DNA of 64,000 nucleotides from Xylanimonas protaetiae (GCF_004135385.1 NZ_CP035493.1:868001-932000); one strand, 5' to 3'; counted from the first letter of the stretch, positions 54,408 to 64,000 are shown. A program made the numbers and translations. The notes: a model not told the origin generated them from the letters alone.

Positions 54408-55949
54408 TCAGCGCCACGCGAGCCGCGTCAGGTCCATCGACTCCGTGACCGCGTTCGGCTGGATGCCCGTCAGGGCCGGGTCGGCCACGATCAGCGTCGG
54501 GGCCAGGTAGAGCACGATGCCGCCCGCGTCGTCGACGATCTGGCGGGCCACGCGCCGCATCCCGTCGACGTACTCCTGCGGGCTGCCGGCGTCGGCGGCC
54601 GCCGCGAGAGGGGCGACGACGGAGTCGTCGTAGCCGAGGTAGTAGTCGTGGGAGAACACCGTGAGCAGGTCGCGGGCCTCGGAGTGCTGGATCACCGACA
54701 TCTGGAAGTCGTGGCGGGTGAACACCTTGTCGAGCCACACGGCGGGGAACTCGTCGGTGACGATCCGCACCCGCACCCCCACGTCGGCGAGCTGCGACGC
54801 GACGAGCTCGGCTGCCGTCGTCGCGTAGGCGAGGTTGGGGACGTCGAACGTGACCTGGAGGTCCTGCTGCCCGGCCTCCGCGAGCAGCGCGCGAGCCCGG
54901 GCCGGGTCGAACGGGTACACGCCCGTGAGGTCCTCGCAGTACGGGTCCTGCGGCGTGACCATCGCGACCACCTGCGTGCCGTACCCGGCCGACGCCGTGT
55001 CCATGACCGCCTGCCGGTCGACGGCGTAGGCGAACGCACGGCGCACGCGGACGTCGTCGAAGGGCGGCACGCGGTTGTTGAAGGACAGCAGGACGTCGCC
55101 CGTCGACGTGCCCTCGACGACCTGGAACGTGCCCAGGGCGTCGAGCTGGCGCACCTGGTCGCCCGACGCCGCGTTGAACAGCATGTCGACGTCGCCGGCA
55201 CGCAGCGCGTTGACGGCCGCCGTCGGGTCCGACAGGTAGCGGACCGTGATCGTGGTCAGGGGTGCCGGGCCGCCCCAGTACTCCGGGCGGCCGGCCAGGA
55301 CGATGCGGTCGCCCGGGCGGACGCTGAGGATCGTGTACGGGCCCGTGCCGATCGCCGTCGTCCGGAGGTCGACGCCGTCCAGGTCGCTGGGGAAGATCGC
55401 GCCCACCGACGTGCCGAGGTTCGCCAGCCACGCGTTCGACGGGCGGTCCAGCGTGACCCGCACGGTGTGGTCGTCGACCTTCTCGGTGCGCGCGACGACG
55501 TCCATCTTGCCCTTGATGGCGTTGAGCCAGTCCGTGCGGACCCGGTCGAACGAGGCGACGACGTCGGCGGCGTCGAACGCCGACCCGTCCGAGAACGTGA
55601 CGCCCTCGCGCAGGTGGAACGTGTACCGCGTGCGGTCCTCGGAGACGTCCCAGCTCGTCGCGAGCAGCGGCACGACCGCGCCGTCCTGGTCGATCTTGAC
55701 GAGCGTCTCGTAGACGTTGTTCATGAGGAGCTGCGGGATCGCGGCACCCGACGTCGTGGTGAAGTCGAGGTTCACGGGCTCGGCCGCGACGGCGACCGTG
55801 ACATCCGTGCGGACCCCGCCGCCCGGGCCGGGGCTCGGGTCGACGGCGGTGCTGCCCGCGGTGCACGCCGCGAGCGCGAGGGCGACGACGGCCGCGGCGG
55901 CCGCGGACAGGGCGCGGCGTGCCCGCCGCCGTCGCTGCGCAGTGACCAT
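54408..55949 (-). CDS. ABC transporter substrate-binding lipoprotein, family 5
   Basis: Peptide-type solute receptor of 513 residues, first gene of a complete ABC importer operon. Arg-rich N-terminus, hydrophobic core and lipobox LAAC (C29), then the family-5 patterns LLATSWDVSEDRTRYTFHLR and VTFSDGSAFDAADV. The ligand could be dipeptides, nickel chelates or a glutathione-like compound; nothing in the sequence decides. TACGCT lies 6 nt before the ATG on the minus strand, suggesting a leaderless start. Unlike the family-5 gene at the left edge, I see no SAM riboswitch here. Confidence 0.93.
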   Translation of the reverse strand: MVTAQRRRRARRALSAAAAAVVALALAACTAGSTAVDPSPGPGGGVRTDVTVAVAAEPVNLDFTTTSGAAIPQLLMNNVYETLVKIDQDGAVVPLLATSWDVSEDRTRYTFHLREGVTFSDGSAFDAADVVASFDRVRTDWLNAIKGKMDVVARTEKVDDHTVRVTLDRPSNAWLANLGTSVGAIFPSDLDGVDLRTTAIGTGPYTILSVRPGDRIVLAGRPEYWGGPAPLTTITVRYLSDPTAAVNALRAGDVDMLFNAASGDQVRQLDALGTFQVVEGTSTGDVLLSFNNRVPPFDDVRVRRAFAYAVDRQAVMDTASAGYGTQVVAMVTPQDPYCEDLTGVYPFDPARARALLAEAGQQDLQVTFDVPNLAYATTAAELVASQLADVGVRVRIVTDEFPAVWLDKVFTRHDFQMSVIQHSEARDLLTVFSHDYYLGYDDSVVAPLAAAADAGSPQEYVDGMRRVARQIVDDAGGIVLYLAPTLIVADPALTGIQPNAVTESMDLTRLAWR

Positions 55950-56039
55950 GGCGCCAGCGTAGGCGCGCCGCCTCGCCGAGGACGCCGCGGCGGCGCCGGG
56001 CCGTCCCGCGGGGGCCGGCGGCCTCCGTAGGGTGGGCGC

Positions 56040-56966
56040 ATGCGCCTCGCCACCTGGAACGTCAACTCGATCCGTGCCCGCGTCGACCGGGTGGTCGGGT
56101 TCCTCGACCGGTGGGACGTCGACGTCCTCGCGATCCAGGAGACCAAGTGCAAGGACGAGCAGTTCCCGTACGAGGCGTTCGACGCCGCCGGGTACCAGGT
56201 GGAGCACGTCGGGTTCTCGCAGTGGAACGGCGTGGCGGTCGTGTCGCGCGTCGGGATCGAGGACGTCGCGCTCGCCTTCTCGGGGCAGCCGGGGTTCAGC
56301 AAGCCCGCCGCCCCGGCCGTCGTCACGCCCGACGACGGCGCCCTGTTCGACCTCGCGTCGCCGGCCGCCCTCGCGTCGCCGGCCGCCCTCGCGTCGCCGG
56401 CCGCCCTCGCGTCGCCGGACGCGGCGCCCGGGGACGCCCCCGACGCGCTCCACGAGGCCCGCGCGCTGGGCGCGACGTGCGGGGGCGTGCGCGTCTGGTC
56501 GCTCTACGTCCCCAACGGCCGCGCCGTCGGCGACCCGCACTACGCCTACAAGCTCGCCTGGCTCGAGGCGCTGCGCACCCAGGCGGCGGGCTGGCTCGAC
56601 GCCGACCCCGACGCCCAGGTCGCCCTCGTCGGCGACTGGAACGTCATCCCGCTCGACACCGACGTGTATGACCCGGCCGCGTTCGTCGGCTCGACGCACG
56701 TGACCCCGGCCGAGCGGGCCGCCTTCCACGCGTTCGCCGACGCCGGGTACCGCGAGGTGTCCCGCGAGCACCTGCCCGCCGAGCACACGTACACCTACTG
56801 GGACTACAAGCAGCTCGCCTTCCCCAAGAACCGGGGCATGCGCATCGACTTCACGTGGACGACCCCGGCCCTCGCGGACCGGGTCGCGGCCGTGACGGTC
56901 GACCGCGAGGAGCGCAAGGGCAAGGGCGCGTCCGACCACGTCCCGGTGATCCTCGACCTGCGCTGA
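56040..56966 (+). CDS. xth: exodeoxyribonuclease III
   Basis: AP endonuclease/3'-5' exonuclease of 308 residues for base-excision repair. Family features are ATWNVNSIRARV, IQETKCKDEQFP (catalytic Glu), YVPNGRAVGDPHY, VGDWNVIPLDTDVYDP and the C-terminal RIDFTW and SDHVPV (catalytic His). A low-complexity insertion of about 35 residues near 105-135 is coded partly by an 18-bp tandem repeat and explains the excess over the usual 265-270 residues. TAGGGT lies 6 nt before the ATG, so the mRNA is probably leaderless. Confidence 0.95.
   Translation: MRLATWNVNSIRARVDRVVGFLDRWDVDVLAIQETKCKDEQFPYEAFDAAGYQVEHVGFSQWNGVAVVSRVGIEDVALAFSGQPGFSKPAAPAVVTPDDGALFDLASPAALASPAALASPAALASPDAAPGDAPDALHEARALGATCGGVRVWSLYVPNGRAVGDPHYAYKLAWLEALRTQAAGWLDADPDAQVALVGDWNVIPLDTDVYDPAAFVGSTHVTPAERAAFHAFADAGYREVSREHLPAEHTYTYWDYKQLAFPKNRGMRIDFTWTTPALADRVAAVTVDREERKGKGASDHVPVILDLR
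56352..56420 (+). repeat. 18-bp tandem repeat inside xth
   Basis: Three exact copies and one partial copy of an 18-bp unit (CTCGCGTCGCCGGCCGCC) encode L-A-S-P-A-A repeats. Exact identity at the DNA level indicates recent expansion. Because 18 is divisible by 3, changes in copy number keep the frame. Confidence 0.95.
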
Positions 56967-56980
56967 CGCCTCGTCGCCCG

Positions 56981-57044
56981 GGCCGAGCGCTGCGGTTCGT
57001 CATGCCATCGGGCCGGATGGCGTGACGAACCGCGGCGCTCGGCC
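56981..57044. terminator. long intergenic hairpin, probable bidirectional terminator
   Basis: Arms 56981-57009 and 57016-57044 (29 nt each) pair fully except for two T-G wobbles, with a 6-nt loop. It lies between the convergent xth and clpB genes. Confidence 0.78.
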
Positions 57045-57057
57045 GCCGGGGAGGCAG

Positions 57058-59670
57058 TCAGCCGGCCGACAACGTCAGGCCCTCCCGCGTCAGGTCGTCC
57101 GGACGGTCCACGACGACGGTGGTGCCGTCGTGCACCTCGCCCGCGAGGAGCATGCGAGCCAGCCTGTCACCGATCTCGCGCTGCACGAGGCGGCGCAGCG
57201 GGCGGGCGCCGTACGCCGGGTCGAAGCCTTCCAGGGCGAGCCACTCGCGCGCCGCGGGCGTGACATCGAGCGTGATCCGGCGGTCCGCGAGCCGGCCCGC
57301 GAAGGCGCGCACCTGGAGGTCCACGATCTGGCCGAGCTCGTCGAGCGAGAGCGCGTCGAAGACGACGACGTCGTCGAGCCGGTTGAGGAACTCCGGCTTG
57401 AACGACGCGCGGACCGTGGTCATCACGGCCTCGCGCTTCGCCTCGTCGGACAGCGTGGGGTCCACGAGGAACTGCGAGCCGAGGTTCGACGTCAGCACGA
57501 GGATGACGTTGCGGAAGTCGACCGTGCGGCCCTGGCCGTCGGTGAGGCGACCGTCGTCGAGCACCTGGAGCAGGATGTCGAACACCTCCGGGTGCGCCTT
57601 CTCCACCTCGTCGAGCAGGACGACGGAGTACGGCCGGCGGCGGACGGCCTCCGTGAGCTGGCCGCCCTCCTCGTAGCCGACGTACCCGGGGGGCGCGCCG
57701 ACCAGGCGGGCCACGGAGTGCTTCTCGCCGTACTCGGACATGTCGATGCGCACCATGGCGCGCTCGTCGTCGAACAGGAAGTCCGCGAGCGCCTTGGCGA
57801 GCTCCGTCTTGCCGACGCCGGTGGGGCCGAGAAAGAGGAACGAGCCGGTGGGCCGGTCGGGGTCGGCGACGCCCGCGCGGGCGCGGCGGACGGCGTCGGA
57901 CACGGCCTGGACGGCGGCGACCTGGCCGATGAGCCGGGCGCCGATGACGGACTCCATGGACAGGAGCTTCTCGGTCTCGCCCTGGAGCAGGCGGCCGGCG
58001 GGGATGCCCGTCCAGGCGGCGACGACCTCCGCGATCTCGTCGGCGCCCACCTTGTCGGCGATCATGGGCGCCGCGGCGGGCACCGCGTCGTCGGCGGCCT
58101 CCTCGGCGCGCTCGGCCTCGCCGAGCTCCTTCTCCACGGCCGGGATCTCGCCGTACTGGATGCGGGCCGCGCCCTCGAGGTCGCCCTCGCGCAGCTTGCG
58201 CTCGGCCTCGACGCGCAGCTCGTCGAGGCGTGCGCGCAGGTCGCCGACGCGGTTGTGGCCGGCCTTCTCGGCCTCCCAGCGGGCGGTGAGCGCGGCGAGC
58301 GCCTCGCGCTTGTCGGCGAGCTCGGCGCGCAGGCGCTCGAGCCGGTCCAGCGAGGGCGGGTCCGTGGACTCGGACAGCACGACCTCCTCCATCTCGAGGC
58401 GCGTGACGGCGCGCTGGAGCTCGTCGATCTCGATGGGGGACGAGTCGAGCTCCATGCGCAGGCGGGAGGCGGCCTCGTCGACCAGGTCGATGGCCTTGTC
58501 GGGCAGCTGCCGCCCCGAGATGTACCGGTCGCTCAGGGTCGCGGCGGCCACGAGCGCGGAGTCGGCGATGGTGACCTTGTGGTGCGCCTCGTAGCGCTCC
58601 TTGAGGCCGCGCAGGATGGCGACGGTGTCCTCGACGGACGGCTCGCCGACGAACACCTGCTGGAAGCGGCGCTCCAGGGCGGGGTCCTTCTCGATGTGCT
58701 CGCGGTACTCGTCGAGCGTCGTCGCGCCGACCAGGCGCAGCTCGCCGCGGGCGAGCATGGGCTTGAGCATGTTGCCGGCGTCCAGTGATGACCCAGTGCC
58801 GTCACCTCCACCTGCCCCGACGACGGTGTGGAGCTCGTCGATGAACGTGACGACCTCGCCGTCGGAGGACTGAATCTCTTCCAGCACCGCCTTGAGGCGC
58901 TCCTCGAACTCGCCGCGGTACTTGGCGCCGGCGACCATGCTCGCGAGGTCGAGCGACACGAGCCGCTTGCCGCGCAGGGAGTCGGGCACGTCGCCCGCGA
59001 CGATGCGCTGCGCGAGGCCCTCGACGACGGCCGTCTTGCCGACGCCGGGCTCGCCGATGAGCACGGGGTTGTTCTTCGTGCGCCGCGAGAGCACCTGCAC
59101 GACGCGCCGGATCTCGGCGTCGCGGCCGATCACGGGGTCGAGCTTGCCGTCGCGGGCGCGCTGGGTCAGGTCGGTGCCGTACTGCTCGAGGGCCTTGTAG
59201 GTGCCCTCCGGGTTCGGGCTGGTCACGCGCGAGGACCCGCGCACGGCGGGCAGCGCGGCGCGCAGGGCGTCGGCGGTCGCCCCGGCGGCCTGCAGCGCCT
59301 GGGCCGCCGTCGACGTGCCCGCGGCGATGCCGAGGAGCAGGTGCTCGGTGGAGACGTACTCGTCCCCGAGCGCCTGCGCCTCCTTCTGCGCGTTCTCCAG
59401 CACGACGGCGGTGGCGCGGCTCGCGGACGGCTGCGCGCCGGTCGTGCCGCTCAGGGTGGGCAGCGCGACGAGGCCCGCGCGCACGGCACGGCCGACCTCC
59501 TGCACGTTCGCGCCGACGGCGTCGAGCAGGCCGACGGCGACGCCGCCCTGCTGCGCGAGCAGCGAGGCGAGCAGGTGCGCGGGCTCGACCTGGGGGTTGC
59601 CGGCCGCGGACGCCGACTGGACGGCGTCGCCGAGGGCCTGCTGCGACATGGTGGTGAGCTTGGTGTCCAT
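57058..59670 (-). CDS. clpB: ATP-dependent disaggregase ClpB
   Basis: Hexameric Hsp100 chaperone of 870 residues that works with DnaK to dissolve protein aggregates. A Clp N-domain is followed by NBD1 (Walker A GEPGVGKT near 205, Walker [10 protein letters not shown]), a ClpB-type coiled-coil middle domain (about 405-530) and NBD2 (Walker [10 protein letters not shown] near 613). The NBD1 [14 protein letters not shown] loop is slightly longer than usual. It has no ClpP-binding loop. The upstream region carries a HAIR operator for HspR. ATG at 59670; in-frame upstream codons lie within the operator region and are not coding. Confidence 0.97.
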   Translation of the reverse strand: MDTKLTTMSQQALGDAVQSASAAGNPQVEPAHLLASLLAQQGGVAVGLLDAVGANVQEVGRAVRAGLVALPTLSGTTGAQPSASRATAVVLENAQKEAQALGDEYVSTEHLLLGIAAGTSTAAQALQAAGATADALRAALPAVRGSSRVTSPNPEGTYKALEQYGTDLTQRARDGKLDPVIGRDAEIRRVVQVLSRRTKNNPVLIGEPGVGKTAVVEGLAQRIVAGDVPDSLRGKRLVSLDLASMVAGAKYRGEFEERLKAVLEEIQSSDGEVVTFIDELHTVVGAGGGDGTGSSLDAGNMLKPMLARGELRLVGATTLDEYREHIEKDPALERRFQQVFVGEPSVEDTVAILRGLKERYEAHHKVTIADSALVAAATLSDRYISGRQLPDKAIDLVDEAASRLRMELDSSPIEIDELQRAVTRLEMEEVVLSESTDPPSLDRLERLRAELADKREALAALTARWEAEKAGHNRVGDLRARLDELRVEAERKLREGDLEGAARIQYGEIPAVEKELGEAERAEEAADDAVPAAAPMIADKVGADEIAEVVAAWTGIPAGRLLQGETEKLLSMESVIGARLIGQVAAVQAVSDAVRRARAGVADPDRPTGSFLFLGPTGVGKTELAKALADFLFDDERAMVRIDMSEYGEKHSVARLVGAPPGYVGYEEGGQLTEAVRRRPYSVVLLDEVEKAHPEVFDILLQVLDDGRLTDGQGRTVDFRNVILVLTSNLGSQFLVDPTLSDEAKREAVMTTVRASFKPEFLNRLDDVVVFDALSLDELGQIVDLQVRAFAGRLADRRITLDVTPAAREWLALEGFDPAYGARPLRRLVQREIGDRLARMLLAGEVHDGTTVVVDRPDDLTREGLTLSAG

Positions 59671-59719
59671 GGGTACTCCGGGGCGTTCAGGGATGGGTCC
59701 TGACCTGGGAACGTGAGCC

Positions 59720-59744
59720 AAGTTGAGTCTATTCCGCTCAACTT
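59720..59744. promoter_or_regulatory. HAIR element (HspR operator) upstream of clpB
   Basis: Perfect inverted repeat AAGTTGAG-N9-CTCAACTT. It matches the actinobacterial HAIR consensus CTTGAGT-N7-ACTCAAG in spacing, with TTGAGT on the left and GCTCAA on the right. A minus-strand -10-like TAGACT (59731-59726) lies inside it, so HspR binding would block the clpB promoter. hspR itself is not in the window. Confidence 0.85.
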
Positions 59745-59776
59745 GCGTCGGCATCCGCGACTGGCACCATGAACGC

Positions 59777-60847
59777 ATGCAGAGCAGCGAGTGGCACGAG
59801 GACGTGCTGGGAGCCGACTTCGAGCAGCGCACCCTCCCCCTGCCGGGGTCCGAGGCGACACTGGTGCGCCACGTGCCGTCCACGCGCGACGCGACCCCGA
59901 GGCGGGTGGCCGTGCTGTACGTCCACGGGTTCGTCGACTACTTCTTCCACCCCCATGTCGCCCGCGCGCTGGCCTCCCCGGAGTCCCTGCGAGTCCCCGG
60001 AGCGGAGCGAGGAGACTCGCGGGGTGGGGGCGCCGGGTACGCGTTCTACGCCGTCGACCTGCGCGGGTTCGGGCGGTCGCTCGCCGCGCACACCGCGGCG
60101 GGCAAGGACCCCAACCTGGCCCCCGACCTCGCCCTGCACGCCCAGGACCTCGACGCCGCCGCGGCGGCGGTCCGGGGCGCGGGGCACGAGCGGCTCGTCG
60201 TCCTCGGGCACTCGATGGGCGGCCTCGTGACCACCCTGTGGGCCGCCGGGCGTCCCGGGCGCGCCGACGCGCTCGTGCTCAACTCCCCCTGGTTCGACCT
60301 CAACGAGAGCTGGCTGATGCGCGGGCCCGTCACGCGCGCGCTCGCCGCGGTCGGGCGCGTGGCGCCGCGCCTCGTGGTCGGCGGGCTCCACGAGCACTAC
60401 GGCCGGGCGCTGCACGCGGACAGCGGCGGCGAGTGGGACTTCGACCCCGCCTGGAAGCCGCACGAGGGCTTCCCCGTGCGGGCCGGGTGGATCAGCACGG
60501 TGCGCGCCGCGCAACGGCGGCTCGGCACCGGGGCGCTCGACGTCGGCGTGCCCACGCTCGTTGTCGCGTCGGCACGCTCCGGCCCGCACAAGACCGCGCA
60601 CCCGGAGGTGCTCACGACCGACTCGGTGCTGTCGGTCGACCACATCCGCGCCGGGGCGCAGCGCATCGGCTCCGACATCACGTTCGAGCAGGTCGACGGC
60701 GGGGCGCACGACCTGGCGCTGTCGCCGTCGCCGGCGCGCGAGGAGTACCTGCGCGTGGTCACGACCTGGCTGGCGAAGCGCGTCCCCCGACCGCCTGACC
60801 GGGCCGTGCGCGGTCAGGCGGCAGGGAACAGGAGCGCCGCCCGGTAG
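59777..60847 (+). CDS. alpha/beta hydrolase (lysophospholipase-like)
   Basis: Serine hydrolase of 356 residues in the alpha/beta fold. The nucleophile elbow is GHSMGG (about residues 140-145), VLYVHGF is the oxyanion region, DLRGFGRS follows, and a late GGAHDLALS carries the likely catalytic His. It has no signal peptide. An unusual Gly/Arg-rich stretch near residues 70-84 is coded by a palindromic insertion (59989-60020). CACCAT lies 6 nt before the ATG. It is divergent from clpB across the HAIR element, so it may also feel HspR. Confidence 0.87.
   Translation: MQSSEWHEDVLGADFEQRTLPLPGSEATLVRHVPSTRDATPRRVAVLYVHGFVDYFFHPHVARALASPESLRVPGAERGDSRGGGAGYAFYAVDLRGFGRSLAAHTAAGKDPNLAPDLALHAQDLDAAAAAVRGAGHERLVVLGHSMGGLVTTLWAAGRPGRADALVLNSPWFDLNESWLMRGPVTRALAAVGRVAPRLVVGGLHEHYGRALHADSGGEWDFDPAWKPHEGFPVRAGWISTVRAAQRRLGTGALDVGVPTLVVASARSGPHKTAHPEVLTTDSVLSVDHIRAGAQRIGSDITFEQVDGGAHDLALSPSPAREEYLRVVTTWLAKRVPRPPDRAVRGQAAGNRSAAR
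59989..60020. repeat. palindromic REP-like insertion inside hydrolase gene
   Basis: GCGAGTC (59989-59995) and GACTCGC (60014-60020) enclose CCCGGAGCGGAGCGAGGA; the flanks CCCT and GGGGTG extend the pairing. It sits between the oxyanion strand and the DLRGFGRS motif, where alpha/beta hydrolases usually have a short loop. Confidence 0.6.
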
Positions 60848-62061
60848 AAGGGCTCGCCCCACGCCGCGATGCGGTCCAGCGTCGCGGCCGGCAGCGGGAG
60901 GTCGGCGGCGTCGAGCCACGACTCGCCCAGGTGCGCGTCGGTCCACGGGTCGTGCACGACGACGACGTCGCCGCGCACCGCGTGCACCGTCACCCAGTGC
61001 GGGTACGGCTCGGCGAGCAGGGGGTGCTGGTCGATGAGCACGAGCGCGGTGCCGCCGGCCGCCACGTGGGCGACGACCTCGGCGATGCCGAACTCGCGCG
61101 TCTCCACCGCGAGGCCCGCCGCGAGAGCCCGCGCGCGGAAGTCGCGCTGGATGAAGGCGCGCACGTCGCGGTCCCAGTCGGCCGTGACGCCCTCGAGCAG
61201 GATGGGCTCCGGCGTCGTGATGAGCACGCGGGGCCGCGCGCCGCGGGCGGCCGCGGCGACGGCCAGCCCGAACGGGTCGCAGCCCGAGATCATGTTGACC
61301 TCGCGGTACAGGTCGAGCTCCTCGCGGCGCCCGAGCAGCGAGGCGTCGCCGCCCGCCGCGAGCGCCGTCGCGAGCGCGACCGCGCCGCCCGTCAGCTCCG
61401 TCGTCTGGCGGTAGTAGGGCACGGCGGCGTGGGGCCGCGCGCCGTCGAGCCAGAGCGCGAGACCCGACGGGACGCCGTCGGGGCCGGGCGGGATGGGGGC
61501 GCCGCTGACGGGCGCGGGCAGCTCCTCGAAGCCGGCCGCGAGCGCGGTGGCCAGGAGCGCGGCCGGGTCCGCGACGGACCGCTCGTCGACCTCCACCTTG
61601 ACGACGGCGGCGCCGCCCGCCCGGGCGTGCTCGACGACGGCGTCGAGCAGCTCGGGCCCCGCGGCGGGGTCGGCGAGCCACCAGCCGGCGACCTTCTCGT
61701 ACGCCGCGCACGGTCGGTGCACGGTGTAGGCGACGCCGAGCACCGTCTGGCCCTCGCGGACGAGGTGCAGGGTGCGCACCTGGAAGCCGCTCGCCAGGTC
61801 CCAGCGCGCGGCGAGCGCGGCGGGGACGCCCAGCGGGACCGCGCCGCGCGCGGTCGAGCCGGTGACGGCGCGCTGCTCGGTGGCGAGCCCGCGGGGACGC
61901 GACGCGGAGACGGGACGCGGCGTAGAGCCGAGACGCGGCGTAGAGCCGGGACGTGCTGCGGTCGCGGTGGCGAGGCCGGCGGCCGCCCGCGCGGCCGCGG
62001 CCAGCGCCGCCGGCACCCCGGCCGGCTCGACGCGGGCCGGAGGGCGTTCGGTGAGGGTCAT
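60814..62061 (-). CDS. peptidase C39-like protein with missing nucleophile
   Basis: Protein of 415 residues. The N-terminal 70 residues are a low-complexity Arg/Pro/Ser/Thr stretch partly coded by repeats. A middle alpha/beta part (about 80-215) follows. The C-terminal part from VPYYRQTTELTGGAVAL to HWVTVHAVRGD and HDPW resembles peptidase C39-like (DUF3335-type) proteins. In that family the Q-x5-T-C-G-[PA]-A motif holds the catalytic Cys; here Gly 225 stands in its place. It is therefore probably not a protease, if the family call is right. GGAGG precedes the ATG at 62061. Confidence 0.72.
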   Translation of the reverse strand: MTLTERPPARVEPAGVPAALAAAARAAAGLATATAARPGSTPRLGSTPRPVSASRPRGLATEQRAVTGSTARGAVPLGVPAALAARWDLASGFQVRTLHLVREGQTVLGVAYTVHRPCAAYEKVAGWWLADPAAGPELLDAVVEHARAGGAAVVKVEVDERSVADPAALLATALAAGFEELPAPVSGAPIPPGPDGVPSGLALWLDGARPHAAVPYYRQTTELTGGAVALATALAAGGDASLLGRREELDLYREVNMISGCDPFGLAVAAAARGARPRVLITTPEPILLEGVTADWDRDVRAFIQRDFRARALAAGLAVETREFGIAEVVAHVAAGGTALVLIDQHPLLAEPYPHWVTVHAVRGDVVVVHDPWTDAHLGESWLDAADLPLPAATLDRIAAWGEPFYRAALLFPAA

Positions 62062-62262
62062 GTCGGGGCCTCCAGGATCGTGCGGTGGTGGCGGACTCTA
62101 GGCCTCCCTCACGCGCTCACATCGATGACGCGATCCTTGTTCCGCATGGTGGGCATCGGGCCGACATGCCCTGAACCGGCGGTGACGGACGCGTGAACTC
62201 CGCGCGCCGCCACGTCCGATTCCCGCTAGCCGGGCCGCCGGCGGGCGAGGGAGGATGCCTGC

Positions 62263-63909
62263 ATGGCCGACCTGTTCACCGAGCGCTACCGCGCCATCGC
62301 GGCCCGCGACCGCCGGTTCGACGGGCAGTTCTTCACCGCCGTGCACACCACCGGCATCTACTGCCGCCCGTCGTGCCCGGCCCGCACCCCGCGCGCCGAG
62401 AACGTGACGTTCTACCTGACGTCGGCCGCCGCCCACGAGGCCGGCTTCCGGGCCTGCAAGCGCTGCCTGCCCGAGGCGGCGCCCGGCACGCCGGCGTGGA
62501 ACCTGCGCCGTGACCTGGCCGGACGCGCGATGCGGCTCGTCGCGGACGGCGTCGTGGACCGCGAGGGGGTGCCCGGGCTCGCCGCGCGCCTCGGGTACAC
62601 GCCGCGGCACGTGCACCGGCTCCTCGTCGCGGAGCTCGGCGCCGGGCCGCTGGCCCTCGCCCGCGCCCAGCGCGCCCAGACGGCGCGAGCGCTCCTCGTC
62701 GGCACGCCGCTCCGGCTCGCCGACGTCGCGTTCGCGGCCGGGTTCGGCTCGATCCGCCAGTTCAACGACACCGTGCAGGAGGTGTTCGGCGTCGCGCCGA
62801 GCACGCTGCGCGCGACCGCCCGCCGCGCCGACGCGCCCGGGCCGCGCGGTCCCGCGCCGTCCGGTCTCGTGCCGTCCGGCGCCGTACCGCCAGGCGCCGG
62901 CGCCGAGCCCGTGCGCCTCGAGCTCCGCCTGCCGGTCCGCGAGCCGTTCGACGCCCCCGGCGTCTTCGGCTTCCTCGCCGTGCGTGCCGTCCCCGGCGTC
63001 GAGACGGCGTCGACCGACGACGACGGCACGCTGCGCTACGCGCGCACGCTCGCCCTCCCCCACGGCCCGGCCGCGTGCGAGGTGACCGCGACCCCGGCGC
63101 GGGGCTCGTGGGTGGTGCGCGTGCGCGTCGAGCTCGCCTCCCTCGCGGACGTCGCCACCGCCGTCGCGCGCGTGCGGCGCCTGCTCGACCTCGACGCCGA
63201 CCCCGTGGCCGTCGACGCCGCCCTCGGCGCCGACCCCGCCCTCGCACCCCTCGTCGCCGCGACGCCCGGCATCCGCGTGCCCGGGGCCGTCGACCCGCAC
63301 GAGCTCGTGGTGCGCGCGATCGTCGGCCAGCAGATCTCGGTCGCGGCGGCGCGCACGCACCTCGGCAGGCTCGCGGCCCGGCTCGGGACGCCGACCGCGT
63401 CGTCGTTCGCCGGGCTCACGACGCTCTTCCCCACCGCCGCCGCGATCGCCGAGGGGGTGCCCGTCGCGGCCCCGGGCACCCCCGAGGCCTCCGACCCGGG
63501 GCGGCCGCTGCGGCTGCCCGCGCGCGGCGTGGCCGCCCTCGTCGGCGCCGCGCGGGCGCTCGCCGACGGCGACCTGACCGTCGACGTCGGCGCCGACCCG
63601 GACGCCCTGCGCGCCGCGCTCGTGGCCCGGCCGGGCGTCGGGGCGTGGACCGCCGCCTACGTGGCGATGCGTGTGCTCGGCGACCCCGACGCCTGGCTCG
63701 AGGGCGACGTCGCACTGCTCGCGGGCGCCACGGCGGCGGGCGTCGGCGACTCCCGCCCGACGCCGCCCGGGCGCCGCCACCGCGACCTCGCCGCGCGCGC
63801 CGCCGCCTGGGCACCCTGGCGCTCCTACGCCGCGATGCACCTGTGGCGCGCCGCGTCCCCCCAGAACGCCGCCGCACGAGAGACCCCCGCACGAGAGGTA
63901 GTCCGATGA
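62263..63909 (+). CDS. Ada-AlkA fusion: methylphosphotriester-sensing regulator and 3-methyladenine DNA glycosylase
   Basis: Adaptive-response protein of 548 residues. The N-terminal AdaA zinc domain has C34, C38, C65 and C68 (CRPSC, CKRC), with C34 the expected methyl acceptor. An AraC-type HTH covers about 85-185 ([32 protein letters not shown]). The rest is an AlkA-type glycosylase: [14 protein letters not shown], then Hh[16 protein letters not shown] and the catalytic Asp region [11 protein letters not shown]. It would sense DNA methylation, activate repair genes and excise alkylated bases. Its stop overlaps the ogt start by 4 nt. Confidence 0.95.
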   Translation: MADLFTERYRAIAARDRRFDGQFFTAVHTTGIYCRPSCPARTPRAENVTFYLTSAAAHEAGFRACKRCLPEAAPGTPAWNLRRDLAGRAMRLVADGVVDREGVPGLAARLGYTPRHVHRLLVAELGAGPLALARAQRAQTARALLVGTPLRLADVAFAAGFGSIRQFNDTVQEVFGVAPSTLRATARRADAPGPRGPAPSGLVPSGAVPPGAGAEPVRLELRLPVREPFDAPGVFGFLAVRAVPGVETASTDDDGTLRYARTLALPHGPAACEVTATPARGSWVVRVRVELASLADVATAVARVRRLLDLDADPVAVDAALGADPALAPLVAATPGIRVPGAVDPHELVVRAIVGQQISVAAARTHLGRLAARLGTPTASSFAGLTTLFPTAAAIAEGVPVAAPGTPEASDPGRPLRLPARGVAALVGAARALADGDLTVDVGADPDALRAALVARPGVGAWTAAYVAMRVLGDPDAWLEGDVALLAGATAAGVGDSRPTPPGRRHRDLAARAAAWAPWRSYAAMHLWRAASPQNAAARETPAREVVR

Positions 63910-64000
63910 CCATCGCCCGCAGCGCCACCGTCGTCACGCCCGACGGCCCGTTCACCGTCGTCGCCGACGACGCCGCCGTGCTCGCCTCCGGGTGGACCGA
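63906..64000 (+). CDS. ogt: methylated-DNA-protein cysteine methyltransferase (5' end only)
   Basis: Only 31 codons are present before the window ends. The opening [20 protein letters not shown] resembles the N-terminus of Ogt-type O6-alkylguanine transferases. ATG at 63906 overlaps the Ada-AlkA stop codon (ATGA), so the two are translationally coupled. The active-site PCHR motif would lie beyond the edge, so the call rests on this short match and on context. Confidence 0.75.
   Translation, partial: MTIARSATVVTPDGPFTVVADDAAVLASGWT

Overview
The window is about 64 kb of very GC-rich chromosome with dense coding on both strands. It is typical of an actinobacterium, most likely order Micrococcales near Cellulomonas, Cellulosimicrobium or Isoptericola. 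Support comes from the monomeric isocitrate dehydrogenase, a fadA2-fabG4-htdX-like lipid module, SAM-IV riboswitches, an HspR-type HAIR operator before clpB, and many genes that look leaderless. I see no rRNA, tRNA, insertion sequence, phage gene or CRISPR array. It reads as stable core chromosome with a few accessory or unrecognised loci. The lineage is my inference from gene content, not a database result.

Layout. 1-8 kb: 5' part of a peptide-type solute-binding lipoprotein behind a SAM-IV riboswitch; monomeric icd; GNAT; a small membrane protein; an esterase lipoprotein; a Kef-type antiporter; a tandem universal stress protein. 8-12 kb: purL and three unrecognised small genes. 12-21 kb: acyl-CoA oxidase plus TetR regulator, divergent from thiolase, FabG4-like reductase and MaoC dehydratase; then a luciferase-like oxidoreductase and an amidase. 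21-25 kb: a sulfur locus in which a class V aminotransferase (SAM-IV, minus strand) faces a rhodanese-metZ operon (SAM-I-like, plus strand). 25-32 kb: AbiEi/DUF559-like protein, an unknown protein, two coupled coiled-coil proteins, an AraC-like regulator, and an orphan radical SAM/SPASM enzyme. 31-46 kb: purQ-purS, a self-regulated RHH/DUF4097/ABC-exporter operon, purC, purD, purA, a partner-switching set (STAS, PAS-GAF-PP2C-HATPase, STAS), fba, an rRNA/tRNA methyltransferase and purT. 46-56 kb: DedA, HAD-IIA phosphatase, pyrE, CorA, SDR, and a complete dipeptide ABC operon. 56-64 kb: exonuclease III, clpB, alpha/beta hydrolase, a C39-like protein lacking its Cys, an Ada-AlkA fusion, and the start of ogt.

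How it works together. Purine synthesis is spread over purL, purQS, purC, purD, purA and purT. Three SAM aptamers tie peptide uptake and sulfur/methionine genes to SAM level. The lipid block encodes the beta-oxidation-like steps: oxidation, hydration, ketoreduction and thiolysis. DNA alkylation repair is grouped at the right edge, with exonuclease III about 6 kb away.

The most notable signals are: (i) two different SAM riboswitch classes back to back; (ii) the coupled coiled-coil pair at 27.1-29.6 kb; (iii) the RHH operator lying exactly in its promoter spacer; (iv) four unusually long intergenic hairpins; (v) about fifteen genes with a -10-like hexamer 6-7 nt before the start codon.
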